Of a stretch of 64,000 nt of DNA, positions 41,693 to 54,792 are shown piece after piece. The notes beneath the pieces are model-generated. The model did no database searches. It was not told the origin of the DNA and saw only the letters and a program-made list of their open reading frames with translations. The DNA comes from Ficedula albicollis (Eukaryota > Chordata > Aves > Passeriformes > Muscicapidae), in assembly GCF_000247815.1 (NCBI RefSeq), contig NC_021679.1:38613674-38677673 (forward strand). The letters run 5' to 3'. How positions within the stretch are numbered: the first letter of the stretch is position 1; each line of letters starts with the position of its first letter. Both the position numbers and the translations under genes were made by a program.

Positions 41693-41794
41693 ATGGCATT
41701 TCAGAAGGCAGTGAAAGGAACTGCTCTCATTGGAGGAGGTGCCATAGCAACAGTTTTTGGCCTCTCTCAATTTTCTCAGTATAGAAACAAACAC
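41693..41794 (+). CDS. GPD2: GPD2 coding exon 1 (start codon exon; exon 2 of the transcript)
   Basis: The acceptor TTCTTCCAG ends at 41686, then six leader bases precede ATG at 41693. The start context is AAAAAATGG, with G at +4. The exon encodes 34 residues beginning MAFQKAVKGT, the conserved N-terminus of vertebrate GPD2, and ends in phase 0 at a GTAAGT donor (41795). Residues about 9-27 form a glycine/alanine-rich hydrophobic stretch. With the basic residues K5, K8, R31 and K33 this fits the mitochondrial targeting and inner-membrane segment of the family. The start choice is supported by the protein match and by the immediate upstream acceptor. No frameshift or internal stop is seen. Confidence 0.95.
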
Positions 41795-42750
41795 GTAAGT
41801 ATTAATTACGATTTTTGATAAAATAGGAAGCTTAAAATCTGTCAGAGCATATGTCAGGCTTGTACAAATAGTTTTAAAAAATGACCTTTGGGTGCTACTG
41901 GGGGCTTTACTTAGTTGCAGGAGGAGTGGGAAGACCTGATTGAAGCAAAAGGGGTGTCTGGACAGTGTTTCCAAGCTTAGAAGCTGGGAGTGAAACCAGC
42001 AGTACCTGTGACCATCCCAGCTTCAGCCCCGTGCTGGTGCCAGCTCCTGGTGGGTTCCTGGGCACAGGATCTGCAGGGCTGGACTGGCTGTGCCCTTGAG
42101 CTGCCTTCTCATCTTTGCACCATGGACTGTTTGGGTTGGGAAATTCCTCCAGGACTCCAAGCCCAGCCATTCCCCCAACTGCCAAGGCCACCATGCCCTG
42201 GGTCCCCAAGTGCCACATCCACAAGGCTCTTCAGATCCCTTTTCTGGCTGTTCTGTGGGGAGGAGGAGGAGGAGCAGCTGGGAATGGGATGAGTCATTCC
42301 TGGGGAGCCAGCCTGGGGAGTGGATAAGGCAGGATTCATATGGCTTCACATTCTGTTGCAGAAAATAAACCCCAGCATCTGAGTGAGCTCCCCATTGGGC
42401 TGCCTGCCTTGCTCCAGGCTGGGAGTGCTCTCTCCAGTCTTCATCCCAGAGTTTCTGCAGCCTGGCTTCATTGCTGTCAAAAATGGCAGCTGTGGCTTTT
42501 AGGACTGTTAAATAAGAGGAGCTGGAAGGGAAAAGTCACCTGGAGAGCTCACTTGTTGCATGTTGTCTGCATTATTCCAGAATTTAGGGAATTCCCATTG
42601 TTCTGGGAGGAACGGCCACTATGAACTTCCAGAGACAGATTAAACCCAGGGTTTTACAGAGTGTGATCGTGGTGTCAGAGTGACAGAACCACCTGTGCTT
42701 TCATCCCAACTAATTTTCCTGTGCTGACAGTTTGGGTCACATTTGTAATT

Positions 42751-42895
42751 GAATCATCGACTCCCAGAGCAGTGTGGATTGGAAGGAGCCTTGAAGCTCA
42801 TTTCATTCCACCCCTCCCCATCCCTGGAAGTGTCACTGGGCAGGGCTTGGAGCACCCTGGGATCATGGAAGGTGTCCCTGCCCATGGCAGGATGG
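42751..42895. mobile_element. Composite CR1 fragment
   Basis: Starts with antisense tail text (GAATCATCGACTCCCAGAGC, GGAAGGAGCCTTGAAGCTCA). It then switches at about 42822 to sense body text (GGAAGTGTCACTGGGCAGGG, TGCCCATGGCAGGATGGG), suggesting two abutting or inverted CR1 pieces. Confidence 0.65.
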
Positions 42896-43049
42896 GCTCC
42901 AAGTTTTCCTCTAAGGGGAGAGGCAGTGCTTTGGTTTGGAGTTGTGAGGTTCTGCTGTCCTTTCCCCATCCTGCTCTTCCTGGGGTGTCAGTGCACGGTT
43001 GGTCAGTAGAAATTGCTCAGCAAGGTGAATCCTCTAGTGTGATAATATG

Positions 43050-43480
43050 ATAATGCATCAGGGCCTGCTTTGGGGACTTTTAATTACTGTATTTTTTTGT
43101 ATAAATGAATAAGGATGATGAATTTGACTCTGCAAACCTACCTGGAGATTTACAGTAGCAAATTAACAAGAGCACTGGCTTATGGATTACTAGATCACTT
43201 TATAACTTGATGATTAAATTCAAACTGCCAAACTAAATTCCTCTCACTAAGAGCATAATCAAAACCATTCAGGGAACTCTTGCCTGAGAAATTGTAGATA
43301 TAAACAGCAATTGCTTATTTCAGTAAACACACTTGTTCACTGCCAAACTAATCACGTTACTGCAGATGGAATCCCTGTGTGCAGCTTTTCTTCACTCCCC
43401 CATTTAATTGACAGCAAGATGCATCATATCTATATCAATTCCTGCTACTAATCACTCTGCTCATATTCCAGGGCTAATCT
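43050..43480. promoter_or_regulatory. GPD2: Candidate conserved non-coding block in GPD2 intron 2
   Basis: AT-rich but complex single-copy sequence without repeats. It contains ATGATAATGCATCAGG, GGACTTTTAATTACTG and CAGTAAACACACTTG (homeodomain-, octamer- and forkhead-like words). The appearance suggests a possible enhancer; there is no direct evidence. Confidence 0.2.
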
Positions 43481-43821
43481 CCACACTCTGCCTATACCAG
43501 GGGCTGGATGCTGGGGGCTCTGCTCTGGGCTCTGCTAGGAGCCATTTGTTGTAAATAATGGCTTTAAAAACAAACCAAAACAGGGAGTCAAACCCACCTG
43601 ATGCCACTTTCTCAAACTCCAAATCTGTCTTATCTGGTGTTCTGTTCTTTTCCTGAAGTTAAGTAGTAATGCTTGGAAATTCCTCTGGAAATGTGGTGCA
43701 AAGTAAATTTGGAGGTGGGGGTTTTTCCTTCTCTAGAGCTCGTGGAAGTTGGGCACGTGTGGCTGAGCCAAAGCACGTGCAAGACAGGGTGGTTTTAGTG
43801 TCCCCAGTTCCCTGCTCGTCA

Positions 43822-43882
43822 CTGCTGGCTGGGAGTGGCAGGGTGCCCTTTCAACCCAAACCATTCTGGGATTCTGTGATAT
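43822..43882 (+). mobile_element. CR1 LINE 3' tail, sense
   Basis: GCCCTTTCAACCCAAACCAT followed by TCTGGGATTCTGTGATATG. Confidence 0.75.
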
Positions 43883-44173
43883 GTTTGTATTGTACTGTGG
43901 GGATGTAAAAGTTTTATAGCAGTGCTGGAGCCGAGATGGCCAGTGAGAGAGCAGGGCAAGAGGCAGGAGGATGTGGGAACGGACAGAATTCCATGGCCAG
44001 AAGGGCAGTGGGGGAGCTGGATTTCTTTAAACACCCAAAATTTGTCCTTCCTGTGGTGCTGTGTGCCAGCAGCCACTCTGCTGTTGATGTGTCAGCAGTG
44101 GGGTCATCAGGATTCACCTCTGCCTTCAGTTCTGTGGGTTTGGGAGATGTGTTTGGGAGATTTGTGTATTGGA

Positions 44174-45120
44174 GGGCTGTGTGTGTTTCAGGGCTGTATT
44201 TGGGGGCTGTGTGTGTTTCAGGGCTGTATTTGGGGGCTGTGTGTGTTTCAGGGCTGTATTTGGGGGCTGTGTGTGTTTCAGGGCTGTATTTGGGGGCTGT
44301 GTGTGTTTCAGGGCTGTATTTGGGGGCTGTGTGTGTTTCAGGGCTGTATTTGGGGGCTGTGTGTGTTTCAGGGCTGTATTTGGGGGCTGTGTGTGTTTCA
44401 GGGCTGTATTTGGGGGCTGTGTGTGTTTCAGGGCTGTATTTGGGGGCTGTGTGTGTTTCAGGGCTGTATTTGGGGGCTGTGTGTGTTTCAGGGCTGTATT
44501 TGGGGGCTGTGTGTGTTTCAGGGCTGTATTTGGGGGCTGTGTGTGTTTCAGGGCTGTATTTGGGGGCTGTGTGTGTTTCAGGGCTGTATTTGGGGGCTGT
44601 GTGTGTTTCAGGGCTGTATTTGGGGGCTGTGTGTGTTTCAGGGCTGTATTTGGGGGCTGTGTGTGTTTCAGGGCTGTATTTGGGGGCTGTGTGTGTTTCA
44701 GGGCTGTATTTGGGGGCTGTGTGTGTTTCAGGGCTGTATTTGGGGGCTGTGTGTGTTTCAGGGCTGTATTTGGGGGCTGTGTGTGTTTCAGGGCTGTATT
44801 TGGGGGCTGTGTGTGTTTCAGGGCTGTATTTGGGGGCTGTGTGTGTTTCAGGGCTGTATTTGGGGGCTGTGTGTGTTTCAGGGCTGTATTTGGGGGCTGT
44901 GTGTGTTTCAGGGCTGTATTTGGGGGCTGTGTGTGTTTCAGGGCTGTATTTGGGGGCTGTGTGTGTTTCAGGGCTGTATTTGGGGGCTGTGTGTGTTTCA
45001 GGGCTGTATTTGGGGGCTGTGTGTGTTTCAGGGCTGTATTTGGGGGCTGTGTGTGTTTCAGGGCTGTATTTGGGGGCTGTGTGTGTTTCAGGGCTGTATT
45101 TGGGGGCTGTGTGTGTGTTT
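44174..45120 (+). repeat. 30-bp minisatellite in GPD2 intron 2 (about 32 copies)
   Basis: Perfect 30-bp units containing GGGCTGTATTTGG and CTGTGTGTGTTTCAG. The final unit varies (GTGTGTGTTTCAGGGCTGTG). The period is a multiple of 3, giving open frames in all three + frames, which are not genes. Confidence 0.97.
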
Positions 45121-45198
45121 CAGGGCTGTGTTTCAGGACTTCTCTGCTGTAATCACCAGGTCATGAGAAGAGCTTTTCTGCATCCCAGGCTGAGCTGG

Positions 45199-45490
45199 CA
45201 CAGCTCCCTGCAGCTCCCACATGGGTGTCCCCCATGGGCTGATCCCACAGAGGAAAAACCCACTGGGCATGCCAGGATTTTTTCTGAATCTTAATTTTTC
45301 TTTCTTGTCCCCAGTCCCTCTCCAGCTCTCCTGAGCACCTTTAGGGCACAGCTCCCTGCAGCTCCCACATGGGTGTCCCCCATGGGCTGATCCCACAGAG
45401 GAAAAACCCACTGGGCATGCCAGGATTTTTTCTGAATCTTAATTTTTCTTTCTTGTCCCCAGTCCCTCTCCAGCTCTCCTGAACACCTTT
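45199..45490 (+). repeat. 148-bp tandem duplication, two copies
   Basis: CACAGCTCCCTGCAGCTCCC starts at 45199 and 45347. The copies are almost identical through CTCCTGA(G/A)CACCTTTAGG. Confidence 0.93.
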
Positions 45491-45700
45491 AGGCATGGAA
45501 TGGTTTGGGTTGGAAGGGACATTAAAGTTCATCCCACTCCTGCCATGGCAGGGACACCTCCCACTATTCCAGGCTGCTCCAAGTCCCATCCAGCCTTGGA
45601 CACTGCCAGGGGCAGCCACAGCTTCTCTGGGAATCCCATCCCAGCCAGGAATTCCCAATATCCCAATACCCATCCCTGCCCTCTGGCAGTGGAGCCATTC
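45491..45700 (-). mobile_element. CR1 LINE fragment, antisense
   Basis: Starts GGCATGGAATGGTTTGGGTT and continues GGAAGGGACATTAAAGTTCA, CATGGCAGGGACACCTCCCA: the reverse complement of a CR1 3' end. Confidence 0.85.
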
Positions 45701-47198
45701 CCTGTGTCCTGCCCCTCCATCCCTTGTCCCCAGCCCCTCTCCAGCTCCCCTGGAGTCCCTTCAGCCCTGGCAGGGGCTCTGGGCTCTGCCTGCATCCCTC
45801 CCTTCTCCAGGGCAGCATCCCCAGCTCCCCAGCCTGGCTCAGGGGGCTCCAGCACTCCAGGACCAGTTTGGATCCTCAGTGTGCAGTGCAGGACTGGCTC
45901 CAGCCCGAGTTTGCCCAGGGACAGAATTGTACCACACGTGCAGTGACAGGCTTGCTGCTGTCCAGAGTGATTTTCTGAGCTCCTTGTGTTACAGTCCTGC
46001 CCCTGATTGCAGGATGAACCTGGCCATTAATTATCTTTGGAATATGCGCTTCCTTGAGTCACGGCTGCTCGTTACCAGATTTTATTTTCAGCTCTGTAGC
46101 AGACAGAGGGACACAGAACTACTGCATTTAAATCACGATACTGCTGAGGAAGGAGCAAATAATTCTGAACAAAAATATTTAGGCTGCATGCACCATATAA
46201 TCTGAACTGAGGCTTTTTGTGCTTGGCTGGAAAGGAGTTTCTGTGGTTTGTCACTTGAATTTTTATTAGTCTGCTCTTTCCTGTCTGGGAGATCTGGACA
46301 GAAGCTATTCTGCATAGTTAAGTCTGCCATTTGGCCTGGAGACTGGGCTTAAATTAGGTCTCAAATTAGGGTTAAACAGGTTTTTCTGGTGTTCAAAATG
46401 GTTATAATTTTCAAGAAAGTCTGGAAATGTTTAGAATTCAGCTTAAGTTGATGTTAAAAGCACAGAGCCTTCAGAGACTGCTCAGACTTTTCACACTTAA
46501 GCCACAGTCCCTGGTAGTGACTGAGCATCAGCCCTTCTCTCCACAGGCACTGCACAGACAGCAGCACTGGCTGCAGGAATAGCAGCCCAAAGAGGTTCCC
46601 AGGGCCATTCCAGGAAAATGGAAACTTGTCTGCAAACTGCCACGCTGTTAAACTTTGTCACTTTAAAGTTGTGTTTTACTGTAGGACATCAACTGCCTTG
46701 CTGAGAAGTTTCTCAAAAAGGAGGTGAAATTAGAGTTGCTTTGGTGTTTCAGGGAACTGTGTTTGACAATCACATCACTCATCAAACCTGAGCTTGGATT
46801 AATGAGTGCCACTGTATGAGATGTAAAATCTCATACAGGGCTCAGCTCTGTGTCCTTTGCTGTGGTGAATTTTTTGGTAGAGAGTGGAAAGCCCAACCAT
46901 GTGCCTTTTTATTAAAATACTTCCTTTGAAATGTTTATTAAAATAATAACAGCATCCTGTAACATGCGAGTGTTCCTAGAAGTAATTAATGCAGGTGGTA
47001 ACCCTTGAGCACGGTGTTACATTGAGGTGGAGCCCATGGTTTTAGTGCTGTTTGCTCCTCAGTGTTTGATAGGGTATGATTGTTAAATGTGGGGAAGTGG
47101 CTGGGAATAGGTGATTTTACCTTTCTGCGTTTGGGGGGTGTCTGTGCCCGTGTGTGTGTGCAAAGCAACGCCTGACAGGCTGTGTTCCACCTTTGCAG
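45701..47198. other. 3' part of GPD2 intron 2, nothing recognised
   Basis: Single-copy intron ending in the acceptor CACCTTTGCAG. Confidence 0.6.
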
Positions 47199-47367
47199 GG
47201 TGCCTTGGTGCAGGTGCAGGCTGCAGAAGGTGCTCCAGTGAGGAAGGAGCATCTCCCCAGCAGGGAGCAGCAGCTGCAGGCCCTGCAGAGCAGCGGGGAG
47301 TTCGATGTGCTGGTCATTGGTGGGGGAGCCACGGGCTGTGGCTGTGCCCTGGATGCAGCCACCAGAG
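47199..47367 (+). CDS. GPD2: GPD2 coding exon 2: FAD-binding (Rossmann) motif
   Basis: The acceptor is CTTTGCAG (ends 47198) and the donor is GTAAGG (47368). The 169-nt exon encodes residues 35-90 plus the first base of codon 91. It holds the dinucleotide-binding segment FDVLVIGGGATG, with GGGATG at about residues 75-80. This matches the GxGxxG motif that binds the ADP part of FAD in the GlpD/GPD2 family. The preceding region (residues 35-68) is the variable, polar presequence linker. The residue after GGGATG is Cys, where I recall a small residue (Ser) in the mammalian protein; this looks like a conservative change. The phase fits both neighbours. Confidence 0.95.
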
Positions 47368-47611
47368 GTAAGGGCTCACCTGGGGCTCACCTGGGGCTCA
47401 CCTGCAGGTTCAGCTGGGGTTCAGCTGCAGGTACCTCCTGGGGCACCTGGCTTGTGACAGACTTCCCAGCCTGGCTTTTCTAAGGTGCTGGGAGGCAGAG
47501 GGTTGGTTATCCTGCTTAGGAATCCTCTCTTCTCACAAGGCAAAGAAGGCCGCACAATAAATCCATGCTCTGCAGCTGGGTTAATTGCACCACCTAATTA
47601 GAGGTTTGTCT

Positions 47612-48400
47612 TCATTTTCTTCTGCCTTCACTCAGAGTCAGGATTGAAAACACAAAGGAGACGAATTTCTCGTGTTCAGGATTGGTTGTTTGTTAAATCT
47701 TATCTGAAGTACAGAGAGTTCTGCACTTCTAAAAGTGAGCAAAGTGGAGCTGAATCCAGCTGTTACAAGGTCTCTTAAAGCTAAACAGTCCAACAGAGAA
47801 CTAACACCTGTATTATTGACACTTGTGACCCAATAACCAAACCCCTGTGACCACAGTGCAGCACTAACTGCCCAGCCAAAAACCACTGCCTGAAATCATG
47901 GAGAAGGAAGAAGACAGAAAAAGAGGCAATGCCCAAGAATGTCCATGTTGTCGGTCTCTTAAAGCTAAACAGTCCAACAGAGAACTAACACCTGTATTAT
48001 TGACACTTGTGACCCAATAACCAAACCCCTGTGACCACAGTGCAGCACTAACTGCCCAGCCAAAAACCACTGCCTGAAATCATGGAGAAGGAAGAAGACA
48101 GAAAAAGAGGCAATGCCCAAGAATGTCCATGTTGTCCCATACCCATTACTGTATTCTAAAACTCCAAATTCCAAACCCCTCACTATGTGAAATCACACAC
48201 TTCTATTTAATTACACACCCGTGATTTTAACTCCATCACTCAAATTTGGCTGTGTTCTCCTGGGGTCAGTGTCAGACAGCAGAGAAAGCTCAAAGCTCCC
48301 AGGTTTGTGGGATCTAACAGTGCTCCTGTTGCCTCACCTTTGGGGAACTGGCCAGAGCAGAGAGCCCTGGAATTCTCAGGTTTTTAACGTGGACATTGTC
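47612..48400. mobile_element. LTR-like element (family A) in GPD2 intron 3, with internal 184-bp tandem duplication
   Basis: Homologous to 33861-34720 in the same orientation. An internal segment beginning GGTCTCTTAAAGC is present at 47769 and again at 47953. No retroviral coding sequence accompanies it. The LTR nature is inferred from the family resemblance and its multi-copy presence. Confidence 0.6.
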
Positions 48401-49535
48401 TCAGAAACAGAGACAAAACCTGCCCCAGGAGTGCCTTTGAGTCTGAGCTGGAGAGCACTCCTCCAGAAGGTGTGGAAACAGGAAGTGGGTAGAGCAGTAG
48501 GGGCTGACCAGGGGCAGGTAAGTCCAAACTCCAGCCTGGTTAGGTTGACTAGCACAGGACAAAGATCTCCTCACTTCTGCCTCTGCTGTGCTTTGGCAGG
48601 AAATGCAGTTGTAAAGCAGACAGAGTTATTACAGTTAATCTCTGTTTATCCTTTTTGTGGATGTGCTGGTTATATCAGCAGGTTTCTGAGGTGTGAAATA
48701 TTCACAGGCATTTGGTTAATGAGTTGTGTCTCCTTGCTGTTCATTCATGGAACTTGCTCTTTCATCGTGTTTGCTTCGCTTAACAGCAAATTTTGCTTTT
48801 CGTGTGTTTGATAAATCTTCACCAAATTATTTCTGATTGTGTCCATTAATCTTCAGTCACATCGGACAAAAATAAATTGCTCTGATCTTTGTAAGTTCCC
48901 AGTAATAATTAGATTTTTTTAAGGATGTGGAAGTTTTGGGAGGCCAGTAGAGTCTCTGTGCTGTGTCCCTCTGGGTCCCTGGTGGCAGAGGGACACTGAG
49001 GGGCTGGAGTGTGGTGGGACTCAGTGGTCCTGGAGGGCTCTCCAGCCCCAGGGATGCAGTGCCACTTCCCTGAGTGTGTCACAACTGCAGCTGTGCCCAG
49101 GCTCCCTGGCTCTCCCCTGCTCTGGGGCACCTCTGCAGCCAGCTCCGAGTGAGCAGAGCTGCCAGCTGTGTCCCTCTCTGGGGTTCAGCTGTCGCTGCAA
49201 AGGGCTGAAAGTGTCCATGGAGCCCTCAGTCCTGCCCTGATCCCAGCTCTCATTTCCTTGGGGACCGTGGCCCCCTGCATTGCTGTAATGCCTTTCCATT
49301 GTCAGGTATCCCGCTTTTAATGTGCTGCTGTTGCAGTTCTGCTTGGACTTTTCCCTCAGGAAGAAGGCTAAAATTTTTCATTACAATATAGACAGTGCAC
49401 TACACTTTGAATACAAATTTATCCATGTACAGAGTAATTTTTCTTGTGATTGTCTCTACCCTAGAGAAGTGTCTTTAATGAATTACATACAAATTGTGTA
49501 ATTTAAGAAGTTAATTTGGTTTTCTGGTAACACAG
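48401..49535. other. 3' part of GPD2 intron 3, nothing recognised
   Basis: Single-copy intron ending at TTTTCTGGTAACACAG. Confidence 0.6.
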
Positions 49536-49660
49536 GACTAAAAACAGCCCTTCTGGAAAGAGATGATTTCTCATCAGGGACCAGCAGCAGGAGCACTAAA
49601 TTGATCCATGGTGGGGTGAGGTACCTCCAGAAGGCCATCATGAAGCTGGATTTGGAGCAG
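49536..49660 (+). CDS. GPD2: GPD2 coding exon 3: FAD-domain segment with the HGGVRYLQ motif
   Basis: The acceptor GGTAACACAG ends at 49535 and the donor GTAAGT starts at 49661. The first two bases complete a Gly codon split from the previous exon, then 41 codons follow. The product includes [20 protein letters not shown] and [11 protein letters not shown]. The acidic residue after the second beta strand and the SSGTSSRST...HGG(V)RYL signature are characteristic of FAD-dependent glycerol-3-phosphate dehydrogenases and contact the flavin. The exon ends in phase 0. There are no disruptions, and it is strongly conserved relative to the mammalian protein as I know it. Confidence 0.95.
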
Positions 49661-49863
49661 GTAAGTTCTTGTGCTGGCGTTTTTGTGCAGGAATTGCTGG
49701 GTGACACTTCACTGGCCCAGGCAGAGCTGAGTCTCCTCTGGAGCTTTCAGTGCTGGGTTCCAGAGCCACTGTGAATGGAAGTGTCTCCTCTGGGGCAGCT
49801 TTGCAGAGCTCTGGTGGGCAGTGGCGTTGCCATGCCTTGCAGGCTGACCTCAGAATAGAGAGA

Positions 49864-50795
<932 letters not shown>

Positions 50796-51588
50796 GCGAG
50801 GCAGATAATGCCACGAATTGAGGGGAGTGAGCAGCTGTCCTGCTCTGGAATGGGGAGAGGAAAGATGGTAAATGAGTGATTTAATTTGGAATGGGGGAAA
50901 AATATTGTAAATGAGCAACTTATTTCGGAATAAGGGAAAAAAAGGTGGTAAATGAGTGATTTATTTTGGCACAGGGAAAGGAAATAGGGTAAATGAGTGA
51001 TGGTGTATACATGCTTTTGTGCATTCCTGGGTGGGTGGAAGGCTGATATTCCTGTTTTGGGGAGTCACGTTGTTCCCAGTGGGGGCTCTGGCAGTGTGTT
51101 TGGTGGTTGTAGCGCTGCAGGGATGGGGCTGTTCCAGGGGCAATACCCAAACCCAGCCGGAGAGCCTTTTCTGCCAGAGAGCAGCTCACCTGGATGCACA
51201 CTGGGGGTTTGGGGGAGAGCCTTCTGCATTTCCAGGGTGGATGGGGCAGGGCACGGGGATTGCCAGAGCTGAGCTGTGGGATGAGCCCCCTGTGCCCCCT
51301 GTGCCCCCTGTGCCCCCTGTGCCCCCTGTGCCCCCTCCCCCTGTGCCTCCTTAGGGCTCCTTAGGGCTCCTTGAGCTTTGTGTTCTAATGACAAATCACA
51401 CAGCTGTGCTGCCGAGACAAGGTGGAACCACTGAAACTTTATTTTATCAGGGATCCTTTTCCTAAACTTTGGGTTTCTCAGCAGATCACGGAGTGTTTTT
51501 GAAAGCCCAGTAACAACGGTGGGAGGTGTTGGTGCTTGGACAAAGTTTATTTAAATTACTGAGTGTTTCCCTGGTGCTGAGGATGGGC
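50796..51588. other. GPD2 intron 4 middle part with a short CCCCCTGTG array
   Basis: Contains three degenerate repeats of a GGTAAATGAGTGATTTA-like motif (about 50868-51002) and a 9-bp CCCCCTGTG array at 51286-51349. Nothing else was recognised. Confidence 0.7.
51286..51349 (+). repeat. (CCCCCTGTG)n 9-bp array
   Basis: Six to seven copies. Confidence 0.95.
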
Positions 51589-52664
51589 ACTCTGGCACTG
51601 CCCATGGCTGGTGTTTGCAGTACAGGATGGTGAGGGAGGGCTGGAGGAGGCTGGCACAGCCTGGCACTGCCCATGGCTGATGTTTGGCTGGTGTTTGCAG
51701 TACAGGATGGTGAGGGAGGGCTGGAGGAGGCTGGCACAGCCTGGCACTGCCCATGGCTGATGTTTGGCTGGTGTTTGCAGTACAGGATGGTGAGGGAGGG
51801 CTGGAGGAGGCTGGCACAGCCTGGCACTGCCCATGGCTGATGTTTGGCTGGTGTTTGCAGTACAGGATGGTGAGGGAGGGCTGGAGGAGGCTGGCACAGC
51901 CTGGCACTGCCCATGGCTGATGTTTGGCTGGTGTTTGCAGTACAGGATGGTGAGGGAGGGCTGGAGGAGGCTGGCACAGCCTGGCACTGCCCATGGCTGA
52001 TGTTTGGCTGGTGTTTGCAGTACAGGATGGTGAGGGAGGGCTGGAGGAGGCTGGCACAGCCTGGCACTGCCCATGGCTGATGTTTGGCTGGTGTTTGCAG
52101 TACAGGATGGTGAGGGAGGGCTGGAGGAGGCTGGCACAGCCTGGCACTGCCCATGGCTGATGTTTGGCTGGTGTTTGCAGTACAGGATGGTGAGGGAGGG
52201 CTGGAGGAGGCTGGCACAGCCTGGCACTGCCCATGGCTGATGTTTGGCTGGTGTTTGCAGTACAGGATGGTGAGGGAGGGCTGGAGGAGGCTGGCACAGC
52301 CTGGCACTGCCCATGGCTGATGTTTGGCTGGTGTTTGCAGTACAGGATGGTGAGGGAGGGCTGGAGGAGGGTGGCACAGCCTGGCACTGCCCGTGGCTGA
52401 TGTTTGGCTGGTGTTTTGCAGTACAGGATGGTGAGGGAGGGCTGGAGGAGGGTGGCACAGCCTGGCACTGCCCGTGGCTGATGTTTGGCTGGTGTTTTGC
52501 AGTACAGGATGGTGAGGGAGGGCTGGAGGAGGGTGGCACAGCCTGGCACTGCCCGTGGCTGATGTTTGGCTGGTGTTTTGCAGTACAGGATGGTGAGGGA
52601 GGGCTGGAGGAGGGTGGCACAGCCTGGCACTGCCCGTGGCTGATGTTTGGCTGGTGTTTTGCAG
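51589..52664 (+). repeat. GPD2: 80/81-bp minisatellite derived from the intron 4/exon 5 splice junction of GPD2
   Basis: TACAGGATGGTGA recurs at 51621, 51701, 51781 and so on every 80 bp to 52341, then every 81 bp at 52422, 52503 and 52584, and finally at 52665, the true exon start. Each unit holds an acceptor-like G(T)TTTGCAG, about 30 nt homologous to the exon 5 start, and about 50 nt of intron. All but the first carry a branch-point-like CTGAT about 25 nt before the AG. The last four junctions share the extra T and ACTGCCCGTGG with the authentic junction, so they are its closest relatives. Confidence 0.97.
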
Positions 52665-52762
52665 TACAGGATGGTGAAGGAGGCTCTGGAGGAGCGAGCA
52701 CACCTGCTGAAGAGTGCACCCCACCTCTCAGCCCCGCTGCCCATCATGCTGCCCATCTACAA
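52665..52762 (+). CDS. GPD2: GPD2 coding exon 4 (exon 5 of the transcript), preceded by decoy copies of its own 5' end
   Basis: The acceptor GTTTTGCAG ends at 52664 and the donor GTAAGC starts at 52763. The exon encodes 32 codons plus two bases: YRMVKEALEERAHLLKSAPH, then LSAPLPIMLPIY. It continues the conserved catalytic FAD-dependent oxidase fold. The true exon is recognised by GTGAAGGAGGCTCTG and by the full downstream open frame. The immediately preceding 1.08 kb contains 13 imperfect copies of the acceptor and first ~30 nt of this exon. The decoy copies read GTGAGGGAGGGCTGG instead and run into TGA in frame after 19 codons. Phase matches the exons on both sides. Confidence 0.95.
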
Positions 52763-53546
52763 GTAAGCTCTGCTGTGCCTTCTCTCCTTTCCCCTGGCTT
52801 CTCTCAAGCAAGCCCTGCCTGGGGGGGTTCCTTACAGCTGTCCCAGGGCTGGGCTGGGCTGCAAAGCACAAAATTCTCTCATGCCCCAGGCAGCAGGGGC
52901 TGCTTTGGGGGGCACAGCCTGGGGTGCAGCTCCTCAGGGCCCTGCCAGCAGCCCAGCAGGGACAGCAGGAGAGAGCTCTCATTGCCAGGGTGTATTTGCA
53001 GTTCTTCAGTGCCCCCCTGACCTCAGCACACCCTGCCGGTGCCCCCAGCACGGTGGCAGTCAGTCCCTGTGAGCACAGGGCAGGTGGGTATGGACAGGAC
53101 AGGTTCTCCTCCCCTGAGGAAGGCACTCAGTGCTTTGGGCTGGGTTTTCAGTCTCTAAGAGCAATTACTCGCTGCTTACAGCAGGGAGGTTTTGCTGAAG
53201 GAACCTAATTTTGTGAAGACCACTGCTGTTTTTATTAGTCCTGCCTTAGTGTGAGGGCTTCAAGAGCTGGAGCTCGTGTAGGTCCGTGGGTGCCTGCATT
53301 TGTTGTGGTGCTGTTTGTGCAGGAGGCCTCAGGCTGTGCCTTGGGGGAATCCTCTCAGCTTGCACACACAGCTCCAGTGTCTCACAGGGGGCACCACTGC
53401 CTGATTTTAGAGCAAAGGAATCCTTGAACGTGTTTCACTCACTGCTGGGAGTAGCCCAGCTGAGAAGAGTGGCACACAGCACCTAGGGCTGGAGTTTTTG
53501 CACTGCCTTGTTACCATGAGCTCCTCATGCTGTGCAGTGGCCTGGG
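52763..53546. other. 5' part of GPD2 intron 5, nothing recognised
   Basis: Single-copy intronic sequence up to an LTR boundary. Confidence 0.6.
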
Positions 53547-53933
53547 GTGAAGGACAGGTGGCTGCCAATAAAGGCAGGAGCTTCTCTTTGAAATGCAGAA
53601 TGTAAACCCCCTCCCTCCCAATTACTATTATCATTTTGAAATTAAGGGGCTCTCAGGCAAAGATATGGGAATAGGAATAACAGTTCTTTACTAGGAAAAT
53701 TAAAATAGCAATGCAGCATTACAAAGAACAATCCCAAACCCTGCCAGAGTCAGAATCCAAGCTGACACCCGTCAGTCAGTCAGGGTGCTGGCAGCAGTCC
53801 CATTCAATGGTGGCTGCATCCTCCTGCAGGGGCAGATGTGGTTCAGCTGGAGCAGGGCTCCTGGAGAAGGTGCAGTTTCCTCTGAAGCTCCAGGGATGAT
53901 GTGCAAAGGTCTGGTTTTCCTCTGGAATCCAGT

Positions 53934-54792
<859 letters not shown>

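Noticed and set aside
43922..45294. Cysteine- and glycine-rich frames over the 30-bp array ([14 protein letters not shown])
   Set aside because: They lie inside GPD2 intron 2, are open in all three + frames, and consist only of the 10-residue repeat.
51486..53020. Frames on both strands over the 80-bp array
   Set aside because: Pseudo-exon copies and intron repeats. Only 52665-52762 fits the GPD2 reading frame and splice phases.
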